From an uncultured Collinsella sp. (GTDB taxonomy: Bacteria > Actinomycetota > Coriobacteriia > Coriobacteriales > Coriobacteriaceae), in assembly GCA_937923795.1 (NCBI GenBank), contig CALDWI010000064.1:1-48459 (forward strand): a stretch of 48,459 bases of DNA. The letters run 5' to 3'. Of the stretch, positions 1 to 8,358 are shown in pieces. Both the position numbers and the translations under genes were made by a program. Within the stretch, counting starts at the first letter, position 1. Every line of letters begins with the position of its first letter. The notes under the pieces are model-generated. The model did no database searches and had not been told where the DNA came from. It saw only the letters and a program-made list of their open reading frames with translations.

Positions 1-63
1 ATGCGAACCTCCAGTCCGGACCGCCCCGCGGTCCAACTTTCTGTCCGCACCCCCAAACAGTCC

Positions 64-79
64 CTATTTCACCGCAACT
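64..79. repeat. Half copy of a dispersed palindrome arm
   Basis: The 16-bp CTATTTCACCGCAACT is identical to the right arm of the palindrome at 38676-38742. Only one arm is visible here; its complementary partner is not present nearby. It may be a decayed or truncated copy. Confidence 0.5.
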
Positions 80-105
80 TATGATGGGGAATTTTGGACG
101 CTGGG

Positions 106-111
106 TATAAT
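106..111 (+). promoter_or_regulatory. Candidate -10 box for the zinc-ribbon gene
   Basis: A perfect TATAAT lies 38 bp before the chosen start codon. No good -35 hexamer sits 16-18 bp upstream. An alternative is TTGGAC (94-99) with a 17-bp spacer to TATTGC (117-122). Confidence 0.35.
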
Positions 112-148
112 CGTCGTATTGCATTGAAATGTGGCGAAAGGAGTGGCA

Positions 149-1132
149 ATGTCTCGGTATTGCGCCTCGTGCGGCAAGCTTCTTGCAGATAATGCCAAGT
201 TCTGCACCTCGTGCGGTGCACCCGTTGAGCAAACAACCGCGAGCGATAGCCAGCCCGCTTTTGAGCAGACCGGCTCCCTTGATACGCCGCAAGCCAAGGC
301 GGACGACCCCCTCGCCTATCGCCCCGACCCCGCCGCAGGCCCCGCGGCCGTCGAGACCACGCAGCGCATACCCGTCGCGAGCGACTCGCCCCAACAGCAG
401 CCGGCTCCCGCATACGCGCCCGCTTCGCCACAGACCCCCACTCCCAAAAAGAGCGGCACCGGGCCGCTTATCGCCGTTATCGTTGTGCTGGTGGCGATCA
501 TCATCGCCCTGGTCATCTTCTTTGCAATCAGACCTTTCGACAACGCCGCCACGCAGACGGCTGCCGAGGTAGCTAAGCTGCACCATGACGTCGACGAAGA
601 TGACCTAAAGCCTCTCGGCGATCCCAACAGCCTGTACGACGATGATGACGATGACGACGAGGATGGCGGCGAAGCAACGCTCTCCGAGCAGAACCTCTAC
701 CGCCGACTGAGCGAATACTACGACTTGCTCGAAGACCTCGACAACTACGTCCGTGGCTGCGCGCAGAACTTCAACGGCAGCTATCTGGAAGAAGATCGCA
801 CCACCCGTCAAAATCTCGCCGACGTCGCCGAGCGCACAGAGGACACCATCGAGCAGTATTACGACATCGTCGAGGACCTGGACGTCCCGACGAGCTCTAA
901 GAACTACAGTTCCTGGAAAGACATCGTTGCCCTGTATGACGACCTGGATCACCGCATTGACGCAATCTGTGATGCCTGGGAGATCAGCCTGAAATACACC
1001 AAGCCTGCGGATCACAAGAATGAGATCGTGGCGCCGCTGTCGCGCGACAACGTGGCGGGCACCAATGACAATAAGTACCGCCTAGACTTTGAGGAGCGCT
1101 ACCCCGGCGCCAAACCCGTCGAAGTGAACTAG
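149..1132 (+). CDS. Zinc-ribbon single-pass membrane protein with acidic extracellular domain
   Basis: The 327-aa product begins MSRYCASCGKLL and carries two CxxC pairs (CASCG, CTSCG) in the first 25 residues, a typical zinc-ribbon. A Pro/Ala/Gln-rich linker follows, then one hydrophobic helix near residues 102-125 (PLIAVIVVLVAIIIALVIFF). A very acidic stretch comes next (seven consecutive Asp in YDDDDDDDEDGGE), then a probably helical extracellular domain. The ATG at 149 is chosen because AAAGGAG (136-142) sits 6 bp before it; the in-frame GTG codons at 131 and 143 lie in or next to that site. Proteins of this layout are common in Coriobacteria and Firmicutes, usually without a known function. 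The cytoplasmic zinc-ribbon and outside domain suggest a sensor or scaffold, which is inference. It converges with topA across a shared terminator. Confidence 0.85.
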   Translation: MSRYCASCGKLLADNAKFCTSCGAPVEQTTASDSQPAFEQTGSLDTPQAKADDPLAYRPDPAAGPAAVETTQRIPVASDSPQQQPAPAYAPASPQTPTPKKSGTGPLIAVIVVLVAIIIALVIFFAIRPFDNAATQTAAEVAKLHHDVDEDDLKPLGDPNSLYDDDDDDDEDGGEATLSEQNLYRRLSEYYDLLEDLDNYVRGCAQNFNGSYLEEDRTTRQNLADVAERTEDTIEQYYDIVEDLDVPTSSKNYSSWKDIVALYDDLDHRIDAICDAWEISLKYTKPADHKNEIVAPLSRDNVAGTNDNKYRLDFEERYPGAKPVEVN

Positions 1133-1149
1133 CGCTTTGTCGTTCCCGA

Positions 1150-1208
1150 GCCGGCAGTTAGGGACGTTCCTAAACTGCCGGCAGAAAAGGAACGCCCCTA
1201 ACTGCCGG
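1150..1208. repeat. Double palindromic element (GGAACGTCCC core, CCGGCAGTT arms)
   Basis: Two overlapping hairpins share the arm sequence CTGCCGGC. The first (1150-1182) has arms GCCGGCAGTT and its complement around a core that reads TTTAGGAACGTCCC on the minus strand. The second (about 1178-1208) has AGGAACGCCCC on the plus strand. It starts 17 bp after the zinc-ribbon stop codon. The core matches the elements at 8617, 29125 and 45363, while the arms differ. Confidence 0.8.
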
Positions 1209-1210
1209 TC

Positions 1211-1251
1211 AAAAAACGAGCGAGGATCGTGGGGTCCTCGCTCGTTTTTTT
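1211..1251. terminator. Bidirectional terminator between the zinc-ribbon gene and topA
   Basis: A perfect 16-bp stem (1211-1226 with 1235-1250) built on AACGAGCGAGGA has an 8-nt loop. It starts with an A run and ends with a T run, so it works in both directions. Confidence 0.9.
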
Positions 1252-1273
1252 GGGCAATGTTTCGACTGCGCCG

Positions 1274-3868
1274 TTACTTGTCGGCGGCTGCTTTCTTGGT
1301 AGTCGACTTCTTCGCGGTCGTCTTCTTGGCGGCAGTTGCTTTCTTGGCCGTCGTCTTCTTGGCCGCCGTCGCCTTCTTGGCCGTGCTCGCCTTGGTCGTA
1401 GTCTTGCGGCCGCGGGCGGGCTTCTTCTCCTTGGTCGGACAGTCCATGTTGACGCAGATACGCCACGGGCCGCGCGCCGTGTTGACCACCACGATGGGGG
1501 CGCCGCACTCGGGGCAGGTCTCACCCGTCGCCTCGAGCTTACCGCGCGCCGGTAGAGGATAGCTCACGCCGCAATCGTCATAGTTGGTGCAGCGGATAAA
1601 ACGCTTGCCGCTCTTCTCGCTCTTGTGCGCGATCAGGTCGCCATGGCGTCCGGCCTCGGCACACACCTTGCACTCGCCCACCTTAAGGTCGGGCTCGTAG
1701 TTGGTGGGACATGTGGGGTTCACGCAAATCTCGAAGGCCTTCTGGCGGAACGGCTGACACTTAATGCGCGGCGCACCGCACTCGGGACACACGGCGGCCT
1801 CGCCCTCGAGCGGGCTCACCTTGACGCCGCTCGGCACCGGATAGGTCACGTCGCAGTCGGGCCAGCCCATGCAGCCAATGAAGCTGCCACGGGTCTTGGC
1901 GCTCGTCTTCATAACCAGGTCCTTGCCGCACTTGGGGCAGGCGCCCACGCGCGCATCGGCCGTGACGGCGTCGCTGATGGCGTCGCCCAGCTCCTGCGTA
2001 TGCTTGAGCAGCTCGTCGAGCACGCCAGCCAGCAGCGCGCGCGAGTGCGTCACGACATGCTCTTCGGTATCCTCGCCGCGCTCCACACGGGTCATGTCGC
2101 CATCGAGCTCGCTGGTCATATCGGGGCTCGTGATGCGCGGGGCAAACTGCGTCAGTGCGTCGATGATGGCGATGCCCAGCTGGCTCGGCTCCACGGGATC
2201 GTTTTTGAGATAGCGCACGGCGTACAGGCGCTCGATGATGCTCGCGCGCGTGGACTTGGTGCCCAGGCCGCGCTTTTCCATCTCCTGCACGAGCTTGCCC
2301 TGGCTGTAGCGCGCGGGCGGCTCGGTCTGCTTGGCCTCGAGCTTAATGTCGAACACGTCGACCGTATCGCCCTGCTCCAGCGGCGGCATCTGCTCGTCGC
2401 GCTTGAGTCCGTACGGGTACGCCTCGCGGAAACCCGGGGTCACGAGCACATCGCCCGAAGCCACGAACGGCTCACCGTTCACGTCGAGCTCGAGCTTAGT
2501 GTTTTCGATGGTCGCGGGACCCATAAGCGTCGCTAGGAAGCGGCGGGCGATGAGGTCGTAGAGCTTGCGCTGGCCGCCGTCGAGCGTGGACGGATCGCCC
2601 TCGCCCGTGGGATAGATAGGCGGGTGGTCGGTGGTCTCGACCTTGCCGCGCGTGGGCTTCATGGGGCCGGCGAGGACCTTTTTGCACACGGGCGCCAGCG
2701 CCGGGTTGATCTTTGCAAGGTCACTCACCACAGCGCCCAGATCAAGCGTCGCGGGGTATACGGTATTGTCGACACGCGGGTAGCTGATGAGGCCCGCCAT
2801 GTAGAGGGACTCGGCGATGCGCATGGTACGCGCAGGCGAGATACCCTCGGCTGCGGCGGCAGCCTGCAGCGAGGTGGTCGCAAACGGCGTGGGCGGCTGC
2901 TGCTTGCGCGAGCGCTTGGTCACCGCGGCGACGGTTGCCGTCTTGGCACCGTCAACGTGACCGTACGCCGTCTCAGCAGCATCCTTGTCGGTAAAGCGCG
3001 CCGTCTTGTGCGCGATCTTAAAGCGATCGTCCTCGGCAGCGCCTTGCGCGGCGCCCATGCCGCGAATCTGCCAATAGTCCTCGGGCACAAACGCCATGCG
3101 CTCGCGTTCGCGCTCGACCACCAGGGCAAGCGTCGGCGTCTGCACGCGGCCGGCGGAACGCACGTTGCCAAAGCCGCCAAACTTGGCGAGCGTCAGGTAG
3201 CGCGTGAGCACCGCACCCCAAATGAGGTCGATGTGCTGACGGCTCTCGCCGGCGTCGGCCAGGTTCTGGTCGAGCGAGACAAGGTTATCGAAGGCCTGCG
3301 TGATCTCGGCCTTGGTAAACGAAGAATACTGGGCGCGGGCGACCGGCAAGTCGGGCGCCACCTCGCGCACCTTGTTGAGGGCGTCCGAACCGATCAGCTC
3401 GCCCTCGCGATCGAAGTCCGTGGCAATGATGACGCTGTCGGACTTTTTGGCGAGGTTCTTAAGCGAGCGAATGAGCTCTTTCTCAGCCGGCAACTTAATG
3501 ACGGGCGCCCAGGTGAGGTAAGGCAGACTCTCGAGCTTCCAGCCCTTAATGGAGATGCCATCGGCAAGGAACGGCTTACGCTTGGTGTCGTAAGGCGGAC
3601 GCGCCAGGCCATCGGGCATGTCGGCCGGCAGTATCTCGCCGTCCTCGGTGACCGAATACCAGCCCAGCTTTTTATCGAACAGCACGCTGTCGCAAAAATC
3701 AGGCGCAAGGATGTGACCGGCAAGGCCGATCGTCACGCACTCCTCGCCCTTCCACTCAAAGCGGTAGATGGCGGTGTTGTACACCTTGTCCTTTTTGGGC
3801 CTACCCGTGGACAGACGCTCGGCAATCTGACGCGCGGCGTCGTTTTTCTCGGCGATGATGAGCTTCAA
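1274..3868 (-). CDS. topA: DNA topoisomerase I (type IA) with four zinc ribbons and H1-like tail
   Basis: This 864-aa enzyme relaxes negatively supercoiled DNA by single-strand passage. The N-terminal Toprim domain shows MKLIIAEK with the catalytic Glu-7 and the metal motif DFDREG (151-156). The active-site tyrosine is Tyr-363 in GLISYPRVDNT. After the core come four Cys4 ribbons (CPKCG, CPECG, CKVCA and CPECG, each with a second Cys pair), then a tail of about 55 residues made of repeated KKTTAKKATAA units. Similar basic tails are known from actinobacterial TopA, where they aid DNA binding and processivity. The start is TTG, supported by AGGAG six bases upstream and by the conserved N-terminus beginning there. 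It is the last gene of a likely tat-hyp-topA transcript, 54 bp after hypB. Confidence 0.95.
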   Translation of the reverse strand: MKLIIAEKNDAARQIAERLSTGRPKKDKVYNTAIYRFEWKGEECVTIGLAGHILAPDFCDSVLFDKKLGWYSVTEDGEILPADMPDGLARPPYDTKRKPFLADGISIKGWKLESLPYLTWAPVIKLPAEKELIRSLKNLAKKSDSVIIATDFDREGELIGSDALNKVREVAPDLPVARAQYSSFTKAEITQAFDNLVSLDQNLADAGESRQHIDLIWGAVLTRYLTLAKFGGFGNVRSAGRVQTPTLALVVERERERMAFVPEDYWQIRGMGAAQGAAEDDRFKIAHKTARFTDKDAAETAYGHVDGAKTATVAAVTKRSRKQQPPTPFATTSLQAAAAAEGISPARTMRIAESLYMAGLISYPRVDNTVYPATLDLGAVVSDLAKINPALAPVCKKVLAGPMKPTRGKVETTDHPPIYPTGEGDPSTLDGGQRKLYDLIARRFLATLMGPATIENTKLELDVNGEPFVASGDVLVTPGFREAYPYGLKRDEQMPPLEQGDTVDVFDIKLEAKQTEPPARYSQGKLVQEMEKRGLGTKSTRASIIERLYAVRYLKNDPVEPSQLGIAIIDALTQFAPRITSPDMTSELDGDMTRVERGEDTEEHVVTHSRALLAGVLDELLKHTQELGDAISDAVTADARVGACPKCGKDLVMKTSAKTRGSFIGCMGWPDCDVTYPVPSGVKVSPLEGEAAVCPECGAPRIKCQPFRQKAFEICVNPTCPTNYEPDLKVGECKVCAEAGRHGDLIAHKSEKSGKRFIRCTNYDDCGVSYPLPARGKLEATGETCPECGAPIVVVNTARGPWRICVNMDCPTKEKKPARGRKTTTKASTAKKATAAKKTTAKKATAAKKTTAKKSTTKKAAADK

Positions 3869-3922
3869 AAGAGGCTCCTATCTCGTATCTCTGCGGCTAC
3901 GCCCGCCCGTATGGCGGCCGAC

Positions 3923-4606
3923 TTACGCCCTTGCTTGCTCAATCTGCCCGATGAGCCAATCGCACCAGGCATCCATGCCCTCGCCCTTGCGCGCGCTCAC
4001 GGCAAACCGCGGCGCCTGCGGATTGAGGTCATCGAGTGTCTTAGTATACCTATCCATGTCAAAATCGAAAGCCGGAGCCACGTCGACCTTGTTGAGCAGC
4101 TGCGCGCCGGCGTGTTGGAAGATGCCCGGGTACTTGATGGGCTTGTCGTCGCCCTCGGGCACCGAGAGAATCATGATGGACAGGTTCTCGCCCAGGTCAA
4201 AGTCGACCGGGCAGACCAGGTTGCCCACATTTTCGATAAAGATGACGTCGATGTTTTCCAGACCCACAGCCTGGTCGAACGCGTCGACGGCCTCCATGAT
4301 CATGTTGCCCTCGAGGTGGCACAGGCCCCCCGTGTTGATCTGGATGGCAGGCATGCCGGCTTCCTTCATGGTGATGGCGTCGACGTCCGAGGCGATGTCG
4401 CCCTCGATGACGGCGCAGCGCAGGCCCGCCTTGTCACGCAGGCGCTCGTTGGTGCCCAGGATCGTGGTGGTCTTGCCCGAACCGGGGCTCGACAGCACAT
4501 TGATCACATAGGTGTTTGTCTCTTTAAATCGCTGTCGCAGCTGATCTGCCAGGCGCTCGTTGCGCGACAGAATCGGCGACGCGATATCAATCGTTTTCTC
4601 AGCCAT
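3923..4606 (-). CDS. hypB: Hydrogenase nickel-incorporation GTPase HypB
   Basis: HypB is a SIMIBI-class GTPase that delivers nickel to the large subunit of [NiFe] hydrogenase together with HypA. The 227-aa product has a P-loop SSPGSGKTT (39-47), the EGD motif, the metal-binding CHLEGN segment and the NKVD base-recognition motif. It lacks the His-rich or CxxCGC N-terminal nickel store found in some homologues, so it is a minimal HypB. The ATG at 4606 has AAGGAG eight bases upstream; an in-frame GTG at 4615 sits too close to that site. It lies 55 bp after hypA and is read in the same direction. Confidence 0.95.
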   Translation of the reverse strand: MAEKTIDIASPILSRNERLADQLRQRFKETNTYVINVLSSPGSGKTTTILGTNERLRDKAGLRCAVIEGDIASDVDAITMKEAGMPAIQINTGGLCHLEGNMIMEAVDAFDQAVGLENIDVIFIENVGNLVCPVDFDLGENLSIMILSVPEGDDKPIKYPGIFQHAGAQLLNKVDVAPAFDFDMDRYTKTLDDLNPQAPRFAVSARKGEGMDAWCDWLIGQIEQARA

Positions 4607-4661
4607 ACTCGGCACTCCTTACTTTGGCCCCTTTATACCCCATCACCAGATGGCTAGCGGG

Positions 4662-5018
4662 CTAATCGTCGGGGGTTTCGATTTCGATACTTGCGATGTC
4701 GAGCTCGCGGCCGTGCAGCAGACGCACGTTGGCGCCGCCACATTGGGGACAGCGGCAATGGAAGCGATCGTGCTCAAAGACCTCCCCGCAGTCCAGACAC
4801 TCGCTTTGTGGATGGACTTCCTCCACGGCAAGCTCGCAGCCGCGCGTGAGCGGGTCCTCATCGCGAAATGTCTCCCACGCAAAGTCGAGCGCCTCGCGCA
4901 CAACTTCGGTCATATCCCCGATACGCAGCGTTACCAAAACGGCGCGCGAGGCCCCCGCCCCACGCGCCGCGCGAATCACTGTATCGAGTATGCCGTTGAC
5001 AATGCCAACCTCGTGCAT
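4662..5018 (-). CDS. hypA: Hydrogenase maturation nickel metallochaperone HypA
   Basis: The 118-aa protein begins MHEVGIV, whose His-2 and amino terminus form the HypA nickel site. The zinc site is CLDC (Cys-74, Cys-77) and CPQC (Cys-90, Cys-93). HypA hands nickel to hydrogenase precursor with HypB, encoded next. GAGGAG lies nine bases before the ATG, overlapping the end of tatC. No hydrogenase structural genes are in the window, so the client must be encoded elsewhere. Confidence 0.95.
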   Translation of the reverse strand: MHEVGIVNGILDTVIRAARGAGASRAVLVTLRIGDMTEVVREALDFAWETFRDEDPLTRGCELAVEEVHPQSECLDCGEVFEHDRFHCRCPQCGGANVRLLHGRELDIASIEIETPDD

Positions 5019-5024
5019 ACCGAT

Positions 5025-5816
5025 TTACTCCTCGTCGTCCTCATCGTCCGAGAACAGGTCCAGACGGCTCACAAACAAGCCCTCCTTGCCCTCGCGCGCG
5101 GTAATGACCACGCGGGCAATGGCGAGCGAAATCTCGTAGAGCGAGAGCAGGGCACCATACATGAGGCCCAGCGTAACGGGCGAGCCGTCGGGCGTAATCA
5201 CAGCCGAGCCCACAAGCAGGCCCACGTACACGTAGCGCCAGGCGCCGCGGAAGGCCGCGTAGGACACGATGTGGAAGACGGACAGGTAGAAGATGATGAG
5301 CGGCAGCTCAAACGCCACGCCAAAGCCGATCATAAAGAGCAGCTCCATGTTGACGTAGTTCTCCAGGTCGGGCAGCGCCGTGGCGACGGCCGAGGTCTCG
5401 CCGATAAGCCACTCAAAGCCCGCCGGGATGATGATGAAATAGCAGAAGATGGCGCCCAGGAAGAACAGCACCGTCGAGGCGAGCACCGTGGGCACGACCC
5501 ATTTGCGCTCGTTGGGACGCAGTGCCGGCAGGAAAAATGCCAGAATCTGCCAGATGATCATGGGCGTGCACATGACCACGGCCATCTTGATGGCCAGCGA
5601 GAAGCGCAGGCCAAAGCCGCCGAGCGTGGTGGTGATGTAGAACTTACCGTCCGGCACAAAGGAGCGGATGGGGTCTTCCAGGATGTCGAGCACCACGGGC
5701 GTGGCGAAATACAGCACGATGGCGGCGGCAAACACCGACACAACCACGATGGTCAGGCGGCGACGGAGCTCTCCCAGGTGATCGAAGAGCGGCATTCGCG
5801 CAGGTCCGATAGGCAT
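5025..5816 (-). CDS. tatC: Sec-independent protein translocase TatC
   Basis: TatC is the six-helix membrane receptor for twin-arginine signal peptides. The 263-aa protein shows the family N-terminus MPLFDHLGELRRRL at residues 8-21, then alternating hydrophobic segments including the segments around FYLSVFHIVSYAAF and VGSAVITPDGSPVTLGLMY. The C-terminus is acidic (DLFSDDEDDEE). The start overlaps the stop of the upstream tatA/B gene by one base (TAATG), which implies translational coupling. The in-frame ATG at residue 8 could also serve. Confidence 0.93.
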   Translation of the reverse strand: MPIGPARMPLFDHLGELRRRLTIVVVSVFAAAIVLYFATPVVLDILEDPIRSFVPDGKFYITTTLGGFGLRFSLAIKMAVVMCTPMIIWQILAFFLPALRPNERKWVVPTVLASTVLFFLGAIFCYFIIIPAGFEWLIGETSAVATALPDLENYVNMELLFMIGFGVAFELPLIIFYLSVFHIVSYAAFRGAWRYVYVGLLVGSAVITPDGSPVTLGLMYGALLSLYEISLAIARVVITAREGKEGLFVSRLDLFSDDEDDEE

Positions 5817-6385
5817 TACTCATCGCCTCCCTTCGGGGCGTCGGCGTCGTCCTCGGCCTCGAGCTCGCGAGCGAGCTGGTCGACGACGGCTTTGCGCTTG
5901 CGGGGACGACGGGCATAGAGGTCGGCCGTCGTGGGCTCTGCCGGCTCGGGCTCGGGCTCCGGCTCTGCAGCAGATTCGGACTCGACGGCGGCAGCGGCAG
6001 GCTCGGCGCCCTCGGCCTCGGACTCCTCAGCAGCACCCTCGCCCTCGGCGGCACCCTCGCTCGCAGCCTTCTCGGCAGCAAGGCGGGCACGGCGCTCGGC
6101 AAAGGTCTCCTTCTTGGCGGGCGCTGCCGTCTCGGCGGCATCCTCGTCCGCATCGGAATCGTCATCGACGGCAGTCTTCTTGGGCTTGACCGGTGCCGAA
6201 GCGGCCTCGCTCACCGGATCGATAATCTCGGACTGAACAACGGCCGTCATCTTTTCCTGCGTCTCGCGGAACTGACGGATGGCACGGCCGATCGTGCGGC
6301 CCATCTGTGGGAGCTTATCCGGGCCAAACAGCAAAAAGCCGAAGACCACGATGATCGCGAGCTCACCCTCTCCAATACCAAACAC
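5816..6385 (-). CDS. TatA/TatB-family translocase subunit with long acidic tail
   Basis: The 189-aa product starts MFGIGEGELAIIVVFGFLLF, the single membrane helix of TatA/TatB, followed by FGPDKLPQMGRTIGRAIRQF, the amphipathic helix. About 130 residues of Ala/Glu/Pro-rich acidic sequence follow, including an EPEPEPEPAEP run and an Arg/Lys-rich patch RRPRKRK near the end. The chosen GTG start at 6385 has GGAGG five bases upstream; earlier in-frame codons would add a non-family extension. The length is more TatB-like than TatA-like, but sequence alone does not settle which role it plays. It opens the tat-hyp operon. Confidence 0.88.
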   Translation of the reverse strand: MFGIGEGELAIIVVFGFLLFGPDKLPQMGRTIGRAIRQFRETQEKMTAVVQSEIIDPVSEAASAPVKPKKTAVDDDSDADEDAAETAAPAKKETFAERRARLAAEKAASEGAAEGEGAAEESEAEGAEPAAAAVESESAAEPEPEPEPAEPTTADLYARRPRKRKAVVDQLARELEAEDDADAPKGGDE

Positions 6386-6538
6386 ACATACCTCCAAGGC
6401 TCGATGTGAGTCGAGCCCGCACCGCGCCATTCGGCCGGAACTCGTCTATTCATTCGGTCAAGTATAGCGCCCGGACGCCAAAACGTCCGAGCGCATCACA
6501 AACATATGCCAAACGGCATGCCCTTTTGGGGGCAAAGA

Positions 6539-6853
6539 TTATGCAGCGGTGATCGAAATCTCCTGGTCGACACCCAACAGCTGAACCACGCGCATCACCG
6601 GGGGCTGCACATTGGTGCAGCTAAAGCGCTTGCCGTGGTCGACCGCGTGGTGCGCGGCGCCCACGAGTACGCCAATGCCCGTCGAATCGATGTAGCTCAC
6701 CTGGGCAAAATCGAGCTCAACGGCCTCAGTGGGCTGCTCGAGCCCCAGGTCGATGGCATTGCGCAGGCTATCGGCGTTAGAGATATCGATCTCGCCGGTT
6801 ACCTTAATGGTGTAGAGCTCTGGCGTGGGGTTGGTGGAAATACCCAAATCCAT
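6539..6853 (-). CDS. STAS-domain anti-sigma factor antagonist
   Basis: The 104-aa protein is a single STAS domain. It ends its second strand with the phosphorylation motif YIDSTGIGVLVG, with Ser-57 the likely target of an anti-sigma kinase. Family members such as SpoIIAA and RsbV bind an anti-sigma factor and free a sigma factor. AAAGGAG lies seven bases before the ATG. No kinase or sigma gene is adjacent, so the partner is unknown. It is followed on its strand by a weak hairpin and then the divergent-free gap before tatA/B. Confidence 0.88.
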   Translation of the reverse strand: MDLGISTNPTPELYTIKVTGEIDISNADSLRNAIDLGLEQPTEAVELDFAQVSYIDSTGIGVLVGAAHHAVDHGKRFSCTNVQPPVMRVVQLLGVDQEISITAA

Positions 6854-6904
6854 GTATACGCTCCTTTGTGTATCGAAAGTGCGGATAGTACGGGAAGCCG
6901 CGCG

Positions 6905-8209
6905 TTAGGCGCGCTCGGCACGCGCAAGCTCGGCAGCGACAAGCTTCACAGCCAGCACCAGCACATCGAGCGCGGCCTCCAGGTCCTCGACCGTGGGATA
7001 GCTCGGCGCGATGCGGATGTTGGTGTCGCGCGGGTCCTTGCCATAAGGCCAGGTGGCACCAGCCGGCGTGAGCTTGACGCCCAGGTCGGCGCAGAGCGCG
7101 GCGACCTTCTGGGCCGAGCCCTCGGGACCATCGAAGCTTACAAAGTAGCCGCCGCGGGGGTGCGTCCAGGTGGCGCAGCCCGTCTCGCCCAGACCCTCGG
7201 TGAGCTTGCGCTCGACGGCCTCAAAGCGCGGGCGCAGGAACTCGGCATGCTTTTTCATGTGCTCCTTGACCGCCTCGATGGTGGGAAGGAAGCGCACGTG
7301 ACGCAGCTGGTTGAGCTTGTCGGCGCTGATGAGGCCGGCCTTCAGGCGCTTGGAGAACTCCGCGATAACCGCGGGGCTCGCACCGATAAAGCCGATACCG
7401 GCACCCGGGAAGGTGATCTTGGACGTCGAGGCGAAGGCCACCACGCGGTCCTCGGTGCCCGCCGCGCGGGCAAGATCGAAGATGTTGGCGAGCTCGTCGG
7501 TCTCGTCGTACAGGTCGTGCACACAGTAGGCGTTGTCCCAGAAGATGCGGAAATCGGGCGCGGCCGTGGGCATCTCGACCAGGCGACGCACGGTGTCCTC
7601 GCTAAAGGTGATACCCGTGGGGTTGGAATACTTGGGCACGCACCAGATGCCCTTGATGGAATCGTCGGCGGCAACGAGACGCTCGATCTCGTCCATATCG
7701 GGGCCGTTGTCGGTCATCGCGACGGGAACGTTCTCGATACCCAAGTCGGCGGTAATGCCAAAGTGGCGATCGTAGCCGGGAACCGGGCACAGGAACTTGA
7801 CCTTCTTGCCGTCGTGCGCTGCCTCGTAAGCCTCCCAAGGATCGCTACCACACGAGCCGCAACGCCAGAACATACCGGCGATATCGTGCTCGATCAGCAA
7901 GCTCGACGAACCCAGCACGAGCGTCTGCTCGGCGGGGCAACCCAGGAACTCCCCCGCCAGCTTGCGTGCCGAGGGAATGCCCTCAAAGCAGCCGTAGTTG
8001 GAGCAGTCGACATTGCCGTCGTGCAGATCGGCATCGGCATTGAGGATATCGAGCATGGGTCGAGAGATGTCCACCTGGGAGGGCGACGGCTTGCCGCGGG
8101 CCATGTCGAGCGCCAGGCCCTTGGCCTTGACCTCGGCGACCTCGGCCTTGAGCGCCTCGATGGCGGCATCGAGTTCGGTGGTTTCCATCTTCTGGTAGAT
8201 CGTCTGCAT
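6905..8209 (-). CDS. Aspartate aminotransferase, class Ic (fold type I, PLP)
   Basis: The 434-aa protein transfers amino groups between aspartate and 2-oxoglutarate, judging by family. Visible motifs are ARGKPSPSQVDIS near the N-terminus, VPKYSNPTGITFS, WDNAYCVHDLY and the PLP-lysine segment FASTSKITFPGAG with Lys-264. The ending NIRIAPSYPT carries the substrate-carboxylate arginine. These features match the aminotransferase subgroup described from Corynebacterium and other actinobacteria, not the classical AspC type. AAAGGT precedes the ATG by seven bases. It is probably monocistronic or leads into the STAS gene 51 bp downstream. Confidence 0.85.
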   Translation of the reverse strand: MQTIYQKMETTELDAAIEALKAEVAEVKAKGLALDMARGKPSPSQVDISRPMLDILNADADLHDGNVDCSNYGCFEGIPSARKLAGEFLGCPAEQTLVLGSSSLLIEHDIAGMFWRCGSCGSDPWEAYEAAHDGKKVKFLCPVPGYDRHFGITADLGIENVPVAMTDNGPDMDEIERLVAADDSIKGIWCVPKYSNPTGITFSEDTVRRLVEMPTAAPDFRIFWDNAYCVHDLYDETDELANIFDLARAAGTEDRVVAFASTSKITFPGAGIGFIGASPAVIAEFSKRLKAGLISADKLNQLRHVRFLPTIEAVKEHMKKHAEFLRPRFEAVERKLTEGLGETGCATWTHPRGGYFVSFDGPEGSAQKVAALCADLGVKLTPAGATWPYGKDPRDTNIRIAPSYPTVEDLEAALDVLVLAVKLVAAELARAERA

Positions 8210-8358
8210 GGGTGCGACCTTTCGCGAAGCGGTACGTTGCAGTTCGTCTAAGTATAGACCGCCACCGCCGCAACGGTATGAAGCCGTGATAGATTAAGTC
8301 CATCGCAATAAATTACGAATCGCCGCGCATGCCGGCATGGGGCGCCCAAGGAGGCACT

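Noticed and set aside
2624..4657. Long open frame (677 codons) on the plus strand opposite topA and hypB
   Set aside because: It is antisense to two well-supported genes, has no family similarity and is rich in Arg, His and Leu, as expected for the mirror frame of GC-rich coding DNA.
6506..8251. 581-codon plus-strand frame opposite the STAS gene and aspartate aminotransferase
   Set aside because: Antisense to two real genes and of shadow-like composition.
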